A stretch of 37,056 nt of DNA from Deltaproteobacteria bacterium (GCA_019312835.1 JAFDCJ010000198.1:1-37056); one strand, 5' to 3'; counted from the stretch's first letter, positions 8,402 to 17,706 are shown. A program made the numbers and translations. Notes: a model not told the origin generated them from the sequence alone.

Positions 8402-9529
8402 TTAATCACGCCATATTTCAAGCATTGTTAAATCATCATTTATAACGGCATTCCCGCGCCATTTCCTGATTTCATCCAATAATCCCTCACCAATATGTCG
8501 ATCTTTTTTATGCTTTGCATAGCGAATCAATCGTTCACTGCCGAATAATTCTTTTTCTTCGTTTTCTGCCTCAATGAGGCCATCTGAATAAAGGAGCATA
8601 GATTCTCCTGGTGACAGCGTTATTTCCTTTTTATCATAATTGGCATTTGCCGTTATACCCAACGACACCCCATTCAATTGAGGCATGTCTCCCAGACCTT
8701 CTTTTACAATCAACAACGGCTGTAAATGACCTCCCAGCGCCAGTTGCATTTTTCCATATTTCGGCCAGAATCTTACTATAACAATTGTAGCGAAAAACCC
8801 TTCTTCGGAAATCAGATTATACATGCTGCGATTTATTGATGAAAGGAGTTGGCCAATGTCGTTGTGAACTCGCGATTCACTGCGAATTTTAGATGATAAT
8901 GCAGCCATAATCAGGGCCGCCGGAACACCTTTATCGGCGACATCCGCAACGTAAGCCAATAGGCTTCCATCAGGCAATTTAATTACATCATATAAGTCAC
9001 CACCAACATAGGAGGCGGGAATCGAGACTGCCCAAATATGTGCCCCGGCCTCAAGCTCAGGGATTACCGGCCAAAATAAGGTTTGAATTTTAGTGGCAGT
9101 TTTGAGTTGCTTTTCTAGTTCAGTGGATTGTTCCAGCACTGTATCATGCAACGACTTTATCCTAAGCATAGATTTAACCCTGGCAACGAGTGCAGCATGA
9201 TCTACAGGTTTGGTTAAGTATTCATCGCCGCCAGCTTCGAGCCCGGCAACCACATCCTTTGATTCCGTTTTCGCGGTAACTAAAATGATAGGCATGAATG
9301 GCAAAGCCGGATCTCCTTTAAGTTGTCGGCACACCTCAAACCCATCCATTTTAGGCATCATAATGTCGAGCAGAATCAAGTCAGGGAGTTTTTCCCTGGC
9401 CAGAGCAAGGCCCATCTCACCGTCTGCAGCCGTGATGACATCATAGCTATTGGCCATGAGCCGCATTTGCAATATGTCTACATTGGCTGGATTATCATCG
9501 ACTATCAGAATGAGTGGCGGTTCTCTCAT
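8402..9529 (-). CDS. Response regulator with PP2C-type (RsbU/SpoIIE) phosphatase output
   Basis: Residues 1-120 are a receiver domain with the acidic pair DD at 11-12, phospho-acceptor Asp55 (LILLD) and the conserved Lys in YLTKPVD. A coiled linker (about 123-150) leads to a PP2C phosphatase domain (about 160-375). Its metal-binding motifs GGDLYDV, VADVADKG and the C-terminal NDDLTM are visible. Enzymes of this architecture dephosphorylate anti-sigma-factor antagonists in partner-switching pathways. No antagonist or anti-sigma gene lies in the window, so the target is unknown. The ATG follows AAAGGAG, and the gene begins 13 bases after the CheY-like gene, so the two are translated from one message. 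Confidence 0.9.
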   Translation of the reverse strand: MREPPLILIVDDNPANVDILQMRLMANSYDVITAADGEMGLALAREKLPDLILLDIMMPKMDGFEVCRQLKGDPALPFMPIILVTAKTESKDVVAGLEAGGDEYLTKPVDHAALVARVKSMLRIKSLHDTVLEQSTELEKQLKTATKIQTLFWPVIPELEAGAHIWAVSIPASYVGGDLYDVIKLPDGSLLAYVADVADKGVPAALIMAALSSKIRSESRVHNDIGQLLSSINRSMYNLISEEGFFATIVIVRFWPKYGKMQLALGGHLQPLLIVKEGLGDMPQLNGVSLGITANANYDKKEITLSPGESMLLYSDGLIEAENEEKELFGSERLIRYAKHKKDRHIGEGLLDEIRKWRGNAVINDDLTMLEIWRD

Positions 9530-9542
9530 GTATCTCCTTTGA

Positions 9543-9911
9543 TTAATCCTGGAAGAACTTCTGGATTTTTTTTAAAAGCGCTCTCGGGCTAAAAGGCTTC
9601 GATACATACGCATCGCAACCAGCCTCAAATGCCTTGATATCATCACCGCTCAGCGCATAGGACGTTACAGCTATTATGGGGGTTGAACTCAGGGCTGGAA
9701 TAGCTTTGATCCTTCTTGTGGCTTCATATCCGTCGAAATCTGGCAGTTGAATATCCATTAGTATGAGATCCGGACGATTTGTTTCGGCAGAACGAACGCC
9801 TTCTTCACATGTTACTGCCTCTATAATTCTATAATTAGCACTAGTTAGGAGATCTCTCATAATTCGTCTATTATCTTCCTGATCTTCAATGACCAAAATT
9901 ACTTTGCTCAT
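9543..9911 (-). CDS. Single-domain (CheY-like) response regulator
   Basis: The 122-residue protein is only a receiver domain: acidic residues E9-D10, phospho-acceptor Asp53 (LILMD), Thr/Ser switch in AVTSYA and Lys in YVSKPFS. It has no output domain, so it acts by phosphotransfer or protein contact. Its start overlaps the stop of the histidine kinase by 4 bases (ATGA), which means translational coupling, and it precedes the receiver-phosphatase gene by 13 bases. It most likely receives phosphate from the kinase at 9908-11959. Confidence 0.9.
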   Translation of the reverse strand: MSKVILVIEDQEDNRRIMRDLLTSANYRIIEAVTCEEGVRSAETNRPDLILMDIQLPDFDGYEATRRIKAIPALSSTPIIAVTSYALSGDDIKAFEAGCDAYVSKPFSPRALLKKIQKFFQD

Positions 9912-11959
9912 AACTGCTCCGTTTGTTTATCAACTTTAATCGGTAGCGTGAACCAAAACCTTGAACCCTTTCCAAGAGTTGACGCTACCCCGATTTTTCC
10001 ACCGTGCATTTCGATTATTTTCTTGGAGATAGAAAGCCCGAGGCCGGTTCCACCCTTCTCTCTGGTGTTTGATCCATCTGCTTGTTGAAATTCTTCGAAG
10101 ATTTTTGCTTGGTCCGTATCAGAAAGCCCAGGCCCCGTGTCTGATACTGAGACCAGAAAGGACTCATTGGACAGGTCAACGTCAACTCTCACTTCCCCTT
10201 GCTCGGTGAATTTAATTGCGTTTCCCAGAAGGTTTAAAACCACTTGAGCGATACGTTTTCCATCCCCCTTACCATTTATCAAATCATTGGGAACCATCAT
10301 TTTTAGATCAAGATTTTTTTCCATAGCTAATGCTTCAACCGAAGCAAATACCGTTTGGATAATATCCTGCATTGAATAATCGTTTAGAGAAAGTGTCAAC
10401 CTCCCGGCCTCAATCTTACTAAGATCGAGTACATCATTAATTAAGCTTAGGAGATGTCGCCCATTTTTCTCAACTCGTTCTAAAACCTCTCTGATTTTTT
10501 CTGGAACATCACCATAAATATTGTCGACTATCAGTTCCGAATATCCAAGAATAGCATTCAGAGGCGTTCTAAGTTCATGACTCATATTGGCTAAGAACTC
10601 TGACTTATGCTTGTTGGCAACTTCTAGTTCTTGCCCCTTTTCTTCAAGTTCCCGGAAAAGCTGTGCATTATGGATTGCAACAACAGATTGGGCAGCAAAG
10701 GTTTGAAGCAAGTCGACAACCCGACGGGGAAACTTTCCAGCAGTCTTCCGTCTAACAATCAGACCGCCAATGAGCCTGTCTTCTCGCAATAGCGGCACAG
10801 CAAGTAGTGCGCGATAGCCTGCCTCCTGAAGATATGGTATAGGATAATCATCCACTTTTGCAAGATCTGGGATTTGACCTGGTGCTTTGTTTTGGGCAGC
10901 CTGTCCTATTACGGTACGATCACTCACCCTAAGTTTATAATCGCGTAGAGCATAGATGAGCTCGGAGCTCATACCATAGTTAATGCGTGGCAAAAAAATT
11001 TGCTCTTTTTCATCAAACTCATAAATTGTTCCTGCATCTGTATCTGATAGCTTCACGGCATTGCGAACAATGCTCGTTAAAACAGCTTCTAAGTCCAGTG
11101 TGGAGCTGACCGTCTTGATTATTTCTCCTAAGGCCGTTAGCTCATCCACCGATCGCGCCAATTCTTCGGTCCGGGTTGTGACCTTATGTTCGAGCGTACG
11201 ACTGTACTCCTCTATTTTCTCCTTACTTACGTTTAGCTCTTCAAAAAGTTGCTTTATGGATTGTCGCATGTCATCCAAATGTTGTGAAAGTATACCTATT
11301 TCGTCACTGCTGCTTTTATCCACAAAGGTATCTAAATCCCCTTTGGCAATCAAAGAGGCTGATGCCTGTAACTTTTCCAGCGGTTTAGAGATATAGCGTC
11401 TTGTTACCAATATTGACGTGATCCAGATTGCAACCATGATAAGGATGATTAATGTAATCGCTCCGTATATTTGATGCAGGGCCTGTTTCTTTACTTTTTT
11501 CAAGGACATAGCAATTATGATCTTGGCGATTTTTTTATCCTTAAAATATATATCCGATGATTTGGCTATCATATCCGACTTTTTTTGCCACGATTTGGAT
11601 ATATCCAAATCGATCTGTTCATGCCGGTAGTCGGGATGCACTCTTTCACTGATAATCTGATCCTTCCACCATATTTTCAGATACACAATTGATTGATCTA
11701 AAAAAAGAGCTTCGACAAATTCATTTACAACCATATAATCTAAATTCCATAATGGAGTCGGCAAACTATTCTCAGCAAACAAGATTGCGCTGCCCAATCG
11801 TTCGTGCATTTCAGATTCGATTCGATTGAGATCATAGAGTAACACGATCGCAGTAAACGCAATTAGCAATATGGCGATGATACTGATTAAGGCATAGCTA
11901 AAACGTCGGCTGATGCTGCTGACTTTAGGAGGGGTACTGGATGAAAAGGCGCTCTGCAT
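9908..11959 (-). CDS. Membrane sensor histidine kinase (HAMP-GAF-HisKA-HATPase)
   Basis: The 683-residue protein has membrane helices at about 20-42 and 164-187 enclosing a periplasmic domain of about 120 residues. A HAMP domain (188-240), a coiled coil (240-280), a GAF domain (about 285-435), a HisKA domain with His461 (SHELRTP) and a HATPase domain (N-box [11 protein letters not shown]-boxes DTGPGLS and GGTGLGLSI) follow. There is no attached receiver; two separate receivers follow in the operon. The start has AAGGAA nine bases upstream. The gene lies 176 bases after a periplasmic binding protein on the same strand, which could present a ligand to the periplasmic domain. Confidence 0.92.
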   Translation of the reverse strand: MQSAFSSSTPPKVSSISRRFSYALISIIAILLIAFTAIVLLYDLNRIESEMHERLGSAILFAENSLPTPLWNLDYMVVNEFVEALFLDQSIVYLKIWWKDQIISERVHPDYRHEQIDLDISKSWQKKSDMIAKSSDIYFKDKKIAKIIIAMSLKKVKKQALHQIYGAITLIILIMVAIWITSILVTRRYISKPLEKLQASASLIAKGDLDTFVDKSSSDEIGILSQHLDDMRQSIKQLFEELNVSKEKIEEYSRTLEHKVTTRTEELARSVDELTALGEIIKTVSSTLDLEAVLTSIVRNAVKLSDTDAGTIYEFDEKEQIFLPRINYGMSSELIYALRDYKLRVSDRTVIGQAAQNKAPGQIPDLAKVDDYPIPYLQEAGYRALLAVPLLREDRLIGGLIVRRKTAGKFPRRVVDLLQTFAAQSVVAIHNAQLFRELEEKGQELEVANKHKSEFLANMSHELRTPLNAILGYSELIVDNIYGDVPEKIREVLERVEKNGRHLLSLINDVLDLSKIEAGRLTLSLNDYSMQDIIQTVFASVEALAMEKNLDLKMMVPNDLINGKGDGKRIAQVVLNLLGNAIKFTEQGEVRVDVDLSNESFLVSVSDTGPGLSDTDQAKIFEEFQQADGSNTREKGGTGLGLSISKKIIEMHGGKIGVASTLGKGSRFWFTLPIKVDKQTEQL

Positions 11960-12135
11960 GGTCGCAATTCCTTATTATGCAACAAATCAGTCCACATACT
12001 TACAGGCCAAAGCCAATCCTGCTATGAAATTCGGCTCAGCAAATATCGTTGCCAACTAACTATTTTAAAATGATTCCGTGTAAGGATTGTTGAATATTAC
12101 AAAGTACTTGAAAATATCCAATAGGCAAATTTAAA

Positions 12136-12900
12136 TTAATCGGAAATCTCCGGGAATGGATCATCTTCTAGTTTCATGTTCCATTTTTTTTGAATCTGCA
12201 GAATAGTTCCATCTGCAGTTAGTTCATTAAAAGCGTTCTGCCATTTTTCAACAATTGCATCTGGCGTCATTTTGGAAAAAGCGATCATCAATTCAATTTC
12301 TCGCAGGTGATAGACCTCTTTAAATTGTTTATGGTCAACCCCTGCCAAATCACAAACTGTTCTCAAGCCGGGAATTTTATATGCCCATAAATCTATTCTT
12401 CCAAGGGCTAATTTTTTTGCATTTAACTGTTCATCTGAAACCGGTTCGAGGTTTGTAAATCCATGTGATGCCAATAATCTCCCCCTGGTATCATCAAGAA
12501 GTATCCCGATACTTTTCACTTTTTTAGCGTCCTCTAAACTTTCAATAGTGATACCAGAGTCCTGTTTAGCTACAAGAATATCTCTTTTAATTGCAAGAGG
12601 CCCAACCCATTTAAATTTGTCCTGTCTAATTTTGGTATATGTCATTCCAAACAATACCACATTTTTTTCTTTTTCAGCCATTTTGTATGCTCTCGACCAC
12701 GGATAGACTTGGATCGGCTCTTGCGATCCTATTTTCTTTTGTATAGCCCTTACTATTTCTACAGAAGGACCAACTAAAACTCCCTTGTCCATATAATTCA
12801 ACGGTGGCAAATTCTCTGTTAAAATAGTAAGTTCTTCACATAAACTGGATTGGCTTCCCAAAAAAAATATTGCAGCAATGATAAAGAATACTTTTTTCAT
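12136..12900 (-). CDS. Periplasmic solute-binding protein, family 3
   Basis: The 254-residue protein has a signal peptide (about residues 1-21, MKKVFFIIAAIFFLG) and the body of a family 3 amino-acid-type binding protein (TILTENLPPLNYMDKG, then EIVRAIQKKIG and a C-terminal lobe ending LQIQKKWNM). A Cys (residue 21) at the end of the signal region, in SSLC, is only a weak lipobox. The start has AAAGGAGG at ideal spacing. No transporter genes are nearby. It sits directly upstream of the histidine kinase on the same strand, so it may serve as a soluble sensor for that kinase rather than for import. This role is inferred from position. Confidence 0.85.
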   Translation of the reverse strand: MKKVFFIIAAIFFLGSQSSLCEELTILTENLPPLNYMDKGVLVGPSVEIVRAIQKKIGSQEPIQVYPWSRAYKMAEKEKNVVLFGMTYTKIRQDKFKWVGPLAIKRDILVAKQDSGITIESLEDAKKVKSIGILLDDTRGRLLASHGFTNLEPVSDEQLNAKKLALGRIDLWAYKIPGLRTVCDLAGVDHKQFKEVYHLREIELMIAFSKMTPDAIVEKWQNAFNELTADGTILQIQKKWNMKLEDDPFPEISD

Positions 12901-13465
12901 GATAACCCTCCTTTAATGGCATATAAATTAGTCCAAATAAGGGTTCTCCGAATCGATGTCGCATTTTGTATTGATCAGCATGATTGCAGCTTTCAATGGC
13001 TATCTGTCAATGAAGGACAATACTTATAGAAAAAGGATTTACAAAAGGAAAATGATGTCGGGCTATGTGAAATTTTTGCTTCAGGATCAGATCAAGTGGA
13101 AATTAAGCGTGTTATAAATTCAATACATGAATTGTGGGGAAGGGTCAAGATATTAGCGTCGAACATGACATTTCTGTGTGCAGTGGGGGTCGAAAATCAA
13201 ATATGATCCAAGTGCCGATTTATTCAGCTAATCAGAAGATCGTCATTAATTTGGATATAATAGGCCTTTCAAAGTTGAACACTTCTTGCCAGGGTGCACC
13301 GTGATTCATGCCCGGTGGTTAGCGAACCCTACCAAAGGTATTATTGATTTACAGAAATTATGGCGAACCCCACATGTTGTGGTCGGCCGTTTTATCTGCC
13401 AACCTTCAATTTTATATCTCACCATCTGATCCCGAACTCCTTCTAGATAGAATGAAAACTAAAAT
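12901..13465. other. Long AT-rich intergenic region between divergent operons
   Basis: About 570 bases hold the leader of the solute-binding protein gene on one side and the Rrf2 promoter on the other. No open frame, RNA gene or strong repeat was recognised in between. A piece near 13340-13400 carries the same kind of GTCGGCC words as hairpins elsewhere in the window. Confidence 0.5.
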
Positions 13466-13471
13466 AAGCGC

Positions 13472-13524
13472 TTGACAGGAATGTAAAGGTTATATATAGG
13501 ATAATTATTATCTTATTTATCCTA
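13472..13524 (+). promoter_or_regulatory. Promoter and operator-like palindrome of the Rrf2-cyd operon
   Basis: TTGACA at 13472-13477 is followed 15-17 bases later by the overlapping -10 candidates TATATA/TATAGG (13493-13500). Overlapping the -10 is a perfect inverted repeat TAGGATAA (13497-13504) and TTATCCTA (13517-13524), centres 20 bases apart, about two helix turns. Such placement suits repression by a dimeric regulator, most simply the Rrf2 protein encoded 18 bases downstream. Confidence 0.6.
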
Positions 13525-13541
13525 ATTCATAGGGGCTTTTT

Positions 13542-13991
13542 ATGCGACTGACCCGGGCAGGGGAGTATGGTGTGCGCTGTATCCTGTATCTTTCATCAAA
13601 AGGTATGGGTGTGCTGTGCAAACGCAGGCAAATCGCAACTGCCATGGACATCCCCGACCAATTTTTAGGCAAAATCGCCCAGCAGCTTGCCCGGGCGGGC
13701 TATATCGAAATTGTTCAGGGCGCTAAAGGCGGGCTGAAACTGGCCGTTGCGCCCGAGAAATTAACCCTGCTGGATGTGGTTGAAGCCGTTATCGGCGAGA
13801 TTTTTTTGAACGATTGCATATTGCGGCCGGATTCCTGCAACCGGAGCAACTCATGTGCCGCCCATCGCGTATGGTTTAAGGCCAGAGATCAACTTCGGGC
13901 AACCCTGCGAGAGGCCACTTTCGCGGACCTGCTGAATGAACAGGGCTGTGCCAACCCATTTGAGCATGTTGGTGATAAACTATCGAACTGA
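13542..13991 (+). CDS. Rrf2-family transcriptional regulator, iron-sulfur type
   Basis: The 149-residue protein has an N-terminal winged helix (MRLTRAGEYGVRCILYLS, recognition region in PDQFLGKIAQQLARAGYI) with the usual GAKGGLKL wing. Three cysteines in a C-x6-C-x5-C pattern (NDCILRPDSCNRSNSCAAH) are arranged like the cluster ligands of IscR and NsrR, so it probably holds an Fe-S cluster that senses oxygen, nitric oxide or redox state. The cydAB oxidase genes follow on the same strand, making them likely targets. An operator-like palindrome lies just upstream of its own start, suggesting autoregulation. The exact subfamily (IscR, NsrR, RsrR) cannot be decided by eye. Confidence 0.88.
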   Translation: MRLTRAGEYGVRCILYLSSKGMGVLCKRRQIATAMDIPDQFLGKIAQQLARAGYIEIVQGAKGGLKLAVAPEKLTLLDVVEAVIGEIFLNDCILRPDSCNRSNSCAAHRVWFKARDQLRATLREATFADLLNEQGCANPFEHVGDKLSN

Positions 13992-14005
13992 ATAAGTCTC
14001 TCAAT

Positions 14006-14055
14006 GGTTCAAAGGTTCAGAAAACCTCTGAACCCTGAACCCTGAACTTTGAACC
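14006..14055. repeat. TGAACC word-repeat hairpin between the regulator and cydA
   Basis: Left arm GGTTCAAAGGTTCAG (14006-14020) can pair with repeated CTGAACC and TTTGAACC words at 14028-14055. The right side carries three tandem CTGAAC units, so several pairings are possible. The same words recur at 21397-21490. Confidence 0.6.
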
Positions 14056-14092
14056 CGTGAACCCTAAATAGAAAAAGGAAGGAGCTCAATCT

Positions 14093-15397
14093 ATGGATCC
14101 ATTATTTTTATCGCGGCTTCAATTTACAGCCACCACCCTGTTTCATTTTCTGTTTGTGCCCCTGACCCTGGGGCTGTCGATTATTGTGGCTGTTATGGAA
14201 ACCCAGTATGTTCGTACCGGTGATGAAACCTATTTGAGAATGACGAAATTTTGGGGGAAACTCTTTCTGATCAACTTCGCCGTGGGGGTTGTTACCGGCA
14301 TTACCCTTGAATTTCAGTTTGGTACCAATTGGTCCCGCTATTCGGCTTATGTCGGCGATATCTTCGGCTCCCTGCTGGCCATTGAGGCCACCGCCGCTTT
14401 TTTCCTGGAATCAACCCTGATCGGTGTTTGGGTATTCGGCTGGAAGCGGTTGTCCGCCAAGGCCCATGCCACCGTGATGTGGCTGGTTGCCGGCGCCAGC
14501 AATTTATCGGCCATCTGGATTCTGACCGCCAATGGCTGGATGCAGAATCCCGTGGGATTTGCCATTAAAGACGGTCGGGCCGAGCTGCAGGATTTCGGTG
14601 CGGTCGTATTCAATAAATTCAGCCTGCTGCAAATATTGCATGTCCTGCCGGCAGCCCTCGTTCTGGCGGCCTTTTTTGTCATGGGCATCAGTGCCTATCA
14701 TCTGCTCAAAAAACAGCAGGTCGATTTTTTTACCAGATCCTTTAAAATCGGCCTTACTTTCGGCCTGATATTTTCAATTTTCGTCGCCCTTGAAGGTGAT
14801 TTTCATGCCCGCCACGTGACCGAGGTGCAGCCGGCCAAACTCGCGGCCATGGAGGCGCACTGGGAAACAACCACCCAGGCCCCGATTCATCTTCTGGCCC
14901 TGCCGAGCGAAGAAGCGGAACGCAATCTTATTCAGATCGGCTCCATTCCCGGGGTTCTGAGCTTTCTCGGTCATCACGATTTCGACGCCGAGATCAAAGG
15001 CCTTAAAGATTTTCCCAAAGACGAGCGCCCTCCGGTCCTGCTGACCTTCGTCTCCTTTCGCGCGATGGTGGGCCTCGGGAGTTATTTTATTCTGGTAACG
15101 ATTCTCGGCTTTATCCTGCGCAACAAACTGCTGGAATATCCCCTTTATTTAAAATTGATGATGGTTTCGGTCCCCCTGCCCTATCTTGCCATAGAATTCG
15201 GCTGGCTTTTGGCTGAAGTCGGCCGTCAACCATGGATTGTATACGGCATCATGAAGACCTCGGCCGGCGTCTCCCCCATTGATCTGGTCCAGGTCGCCAC
15301 CTCACTGGTTGCTTTTGTGTTGGTCTACGGTTTGCTGGGGGCCGTGGGGTATTACTTAATCATTAAAAAGGCTGTAAAAGGCCCTGAACCGGCTTGA
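14093..15397 (+). CDS. cydA: Cytochrome bd oxidase subunit I
   Basis: CydA binds the haems of cytochrome bd, which reduces oxygen to water with quinol electrons in the inner membrane. The 434-residue protein has about nine membrane helices. Visible landmarks are the N-terminal LSRLQFTATTLFHFLFVPLT with a haem-ligand histidine (His18), a second candidate ligand in LLQILHVLP, and the QPAKLAAMEAHW block of the quinol region. At 434 residues it lacks the long Q-loop insertion of E. coli CydA (522). The ribosome site AAGGAAGGAG is strong. It lies between an Rrf2 regulator and cydB. In an anaerobe it would serve oxygen protection and possibly resistance to nitric oxide or sulfide. Confidence 0.96.
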   Translation: MDPLFLSRLQFTATTLFHFLFVPLTLGLSIIVAVMETQYVRTGDETYLRMTKFWGKLFLINFAVGVVTGITLEFQFGTNWSRYSAYVGDIFGSLLAIEATAAFFLESTLIGVWVFGWKRLSAKAHATVMWLVAGASNLSAIWILTANGWMQNPVGFAIKDGRAELQDFGAVVFNKFSLLQILHVLPAALVLAAFFVMGISAYHLLKKQQVDFFTRSFKIGLTFGLIFSIFVALEGDFHARHVTEVQPAKLAAMEAHWETTTQAPIHLLALPSEEAERNLIQIGSIPGVLSFLGHHDFDAEIKGLKDFPKDERPPVLLTFVSFRAMVGLGSYFILVTILGFILRNKLLEYPLYLKLMMVSVPLPYLAIEFGWLLAEVGRQPWIVYGIMKTSAGVSPIDLVQVATSLVAFVLVYGLLGAVGYYLIIKKAVKGPEPA

Positions 15398-15469
15398 CCG
15401 CTGTGGGTTTTTCCATGGCGCTATGATGATGGTGAATAAAGAACTACAAATTAGCGTTTCGTCCCAATT

Positions 15470-15627
15470 GGAATGTTGGAACGATGGAACATTGGAAAAC
15501 TGGGTTTTGGATTATGGGAAGACTGGCGTGTTGGGTGATTGGTCCGCGCTGTCGGAACTCGAAAATAAAAAAGGACCTATATCTTTTGAAAACCCAATAT
15601 TCCTGCATTCCACTATTCCATTGTTCC
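15470..15627. repeat. Long hairpin with TGGAA-word arms between cydA and cydB
   Basis: Two 39-base arms (15470-15508 and 15589-15627) pair at 27 positions plus several G-U wobbles. Each arm is a tandem series of an 8-base unit, TGGAAnnn (or its complement), ending in GGGTTTT. The loop of 80 bases carries no gene; a 70-codon open frame through it is an artefact of the repeats. It fills the unusual 260-base gap between two genes that are normally adjacent. Confidence 0.7.
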
Positions 15628-15657
15628 ACGTTTAAGAAGTTAAAATAGGAGGACACA

Positions 15658-16674
15658 ATGATTTTAGAATCCATTTGGTTTTTTCTTTGGGGGTTGTTGT
15701 GGGCAATTTATTTTATGACGGACGGTTTCGATCTGGGTCTCGGAACCCTGATGCCGTTTCTGGCCAAGAGCGAAAAGGATAAGCGGGTCATCGTCAATTC
15801 CATGGGACCGCTTTGGGACGGCAACGAGGTGTGGCTGCTGACCGCCGGCGGCGTGACCTTTGCAGCCTTTCCACTGGTATACGCGGTGATGTTTTCGTCC
15901 TTATATACGGCCCTGATGCTGATTTTATTTGCCCTGATCCTGCGGGGGGTGGCGTTTGAATTTCGCGGCAAGGTCGAATCGGATAAGTGGCGCAAGGTGT
16001 GGGATGCCTGTATTTTTATCGGGAGCGTGGCGCCGGCGATTTTGTTCGGAGTTGCTTTTGCCAATATCTTTAAAGGTATACCCATCGATCAGAACGGCAT
16101 TTATCAGGGCAACCTGTTGACGCTGTTAAACGTATACGGGCTGCTGGGCGGCGTGCTCTTTCTGCTGTTGTTTCTGGTGCACGGATCCATCTGGCTGTCC
16201 ATTAAATCGGAAGGGGATCTTCAGGCCAGGGCTTCTGCGACCGCCAATAAATTATGGCCGGTTCTGGTGGGATTTGCGGTTATCTTTCTGGGTGCCTCCG
16301 CCGGTTTCACGCAATTGTATGACAACTTTCTGGCCTATCCGGCGTTGTTTTTGGTTATTCTGCTGGCGGTGGCCGCCTTGTTCGCCGTCAAGCTCTTTCT
16401 GGTTAAGCAAGCCTATTTCAAGGCCTGGTTTGCCTCGGCCGCAACGATTGTGTTCTGCACCTTTTACGGCGTGATCGGTTTATTCCCCAATATGTTCCCG
16501 TCGAATATCGACGCGGCTTACAGCCTGACGGCCCACAATGCCTCCTCCAGCCCCCTGACGTTAAAGATCATGCTGGTGGTGGTCCTTCTGTTCGTGCCCA
16601 TCGTGCTGGCCTATCAGATCTGGACGTACCATTTTTTTAAGGGGAAGGTTACTGAAGAGGAAATGGTATACTGA
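15658..16674 (+). CDS. cydB: Cytochrome bd oxidase subunit II
   Basis: CydB is the structural partner of CydA. The 338-residue protein has about eight membrane helices and the family hallmarks DGFDLGLGTLMPF near the N-terminus and GPLWDGNEVWLLTAGG about residue 47-62. The length is normal (E. coli 379, many anaerobes about 340). AGGAGG lies 8 bases before the ATG. It follows cydA after a hairpin-filled gap. No CydX-type small subunit or CydCD exporter is seen nearby. Confidence 0.95.
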   Translation: MILESIWFFLWGLLWAIYFMTDGFDLGLGTLMPFLAKSEKDKRVIVNSMGPLWDGNEVWLLTAGGVTFAAFPLVYAVMFSSLYTALMLILFALILRGVAFEFRGKVESDKWRKVWDACIFIGSVAPAILFGVAFANIFKGIPIDQNGIYQGNLLTLLNVYGLLGGVLFLLLFLVHGSIWLSIKSEGDLQARASATANKLWPVLVGFAVIFLGASAGFTQLYDNFLAYPALFLVILLAVAALFAVKLFLVKQAYFKAWFASAATIVFCTFYGVIGLFPNMFPSNIDAAYSLTAHNASSSPLTLKIMLVVVLLFVPIVLAYQIWTYHFFKGKVTEEEMVY

Positions 16675-16727
16675 AGTTGCCATCCGGAAATGGCCCTTTT
16701 TCTCCCGCCGATGGCGGGATTCTCCGC

Positions 16728-16774
16728 GGGTTTTAGCCTTCGACGTACCAGTAGTACGCCTCAGGCAAAATCCC
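16728..16774. repeat. Imperfect palindromic repeat after cydB
   Basis: Left arm 16728-16748 and right arm 16754-16774 pair imperfectly (roughly 15 of 21 positions) with GTAC ends facing a 5-base centre. It lies within a wider block (about 16683-16815) bounded by direct copies of TCCGGAAA. It resembles REP-like or miniature elements dispersed in related genomes, but copy number cannot be judged here. Confidence 0.5.
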
Positions 16775-16857
16775 TTGTGCGGCCGCGCTCATCGAAAAAA
16801 TCGCTCATCTCCGGAAAGGAGACTGAATATCAGGATCATCAGAACCGATAGTGTATA

Positions 16858-16899
16858 AAAAGGAAAGCAGCGCCGGTAATACCGCCCTGCTTTCCTTTT
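16858..16899. terminator. Strong hairpin after cydAB, likely bidirectional terminator
   Basis: A perfect 13-bp inverted repeat (AAAAGGAAAGCAG 16858-16870, CTGCTTTCCTTTT 16887-16899) surrounds a loop that holds a smaller CGGT/ACCG stem. The A and T ends of the stem allow it to work for both cydB (plus) and the convergent SYLF gene (minus). Confidence 0.7.
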
Positions 16900-16978
16900 G
16901 TACCGCAAGGGCATAAGTTTCGTTTGAGCCGGCAAGCGGCTCAACGCAGCTTTATCTGTTGGGATATTCTATCCAATA

Positions 16979-17545
16979 TTAGTTCAAGGCTTCGTCTTTC
17001 CAGTACTTGGTGCCTTTGACGGTGGCCTGGAGCGCCAGTCCGCTTTCGGTTAATTGATAAATGGTAATGTCATCCAGCGAGACGGCGCCGCCGACAGCGG
17101 CGCCTTTATCCGTGGCCTTGGCGGCGGCATCCGCGTGCCCGCCGAATTCCCAGCCTTTGTTAATGAAATAATTCATCGTCGCGGCATCATGGAAAATGAA
17201 TACGGCCCGGAAATCTTTGGCACCCAGGCCCAGCCCGACACCGAGCTCGCCCATTTTCATGTAGGTGTGTCGGCCGGTTCTTTTGTTGTGGACAACGCCA
17301 TAACCGCCGCCGAAGCTGGCGAAAATGATGTTCACATTGGCGTCGCTGAACACCGCATAGCCAGGTGCCCGTGCAATTTCCGATCTCGCCTGGGGCTCTA
17401 TCTTATACAGGTCTCTCAGGGTCTCTCGTTTCATGTCAAGAATGGCCCGGCGTTTATCGCTGGGCGTGGTCCCCTTGGTGGTCGCACAACCGGCTAAAAG
17501 AATGCCGCAAAGAAATAAGCCTAGTCCAATTTTTACAAGCTTCAT
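16979..17545 (-). CDS. SYLF-domain (YSC84/Ysc84-like) lipoprotein
   Basis: The 188-residue product, counted from the ATG at 17545, begins with a lipoprotein signal peptide ending in LLAGC (Cys20). The start is chosen over one 19 codons upstream because GGAAGGAG precedes it and the lipobox fits. The body is a SYLF domain: PGYAVFSDANVNIIFASFGGGYGVVHNKRTG, then GVGLGLGAKDFRAVFIFHD, known in eukaryotes to bind phosphoinositides and common in bacteria as envelope lipoproteins of unclear role. It stands alone, convergent with cydAB and divergent from the methyltransferase genes. Confidence 0.88.
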   Translation of the reverse strand: MKLVKIGLGLFLCGILLAGCATTKGTTPSDKRRAILDMKRETLRDLYKIEPQARSEIARAPGYAVFSDANVNIIFASFGGGYGVVHNKRTGRHTYMKMGELGVGLGLGAKDFRAVFIFHDAATMNYFINKGWEFGGHADAAAKATDKGAAVGGAVSLDDITIYQLTESGLALQATVKGTKYWKDEALN

Positions 17546-17706
17546 TTTTCTCCTTCCTTCATATTGCTGTCGGTTTAACCTTTTGAATATTAAACGCATC
17601 ACCCATTTGAATCTTCACTATCTTTATCGGCACCACCGTTAAAATTCTTTAATTGCCAAAGCCGGGGCAATTCGGCGCAAAGGCCCCTATTTTCCCCAAT
17701 GATCCC

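Noticed and set aside
9908-11959. Hybrid kinase
   Set aside because: No receiver domain is fused to the kinase; the receivers are separate genes downstream.
15423-15635. Open frame of 70 codons between cydA and cydB
   Set aside because: It is made of the TGGAA-word hairpin arms and their loop; no ribosome site and no protein-like pattern.
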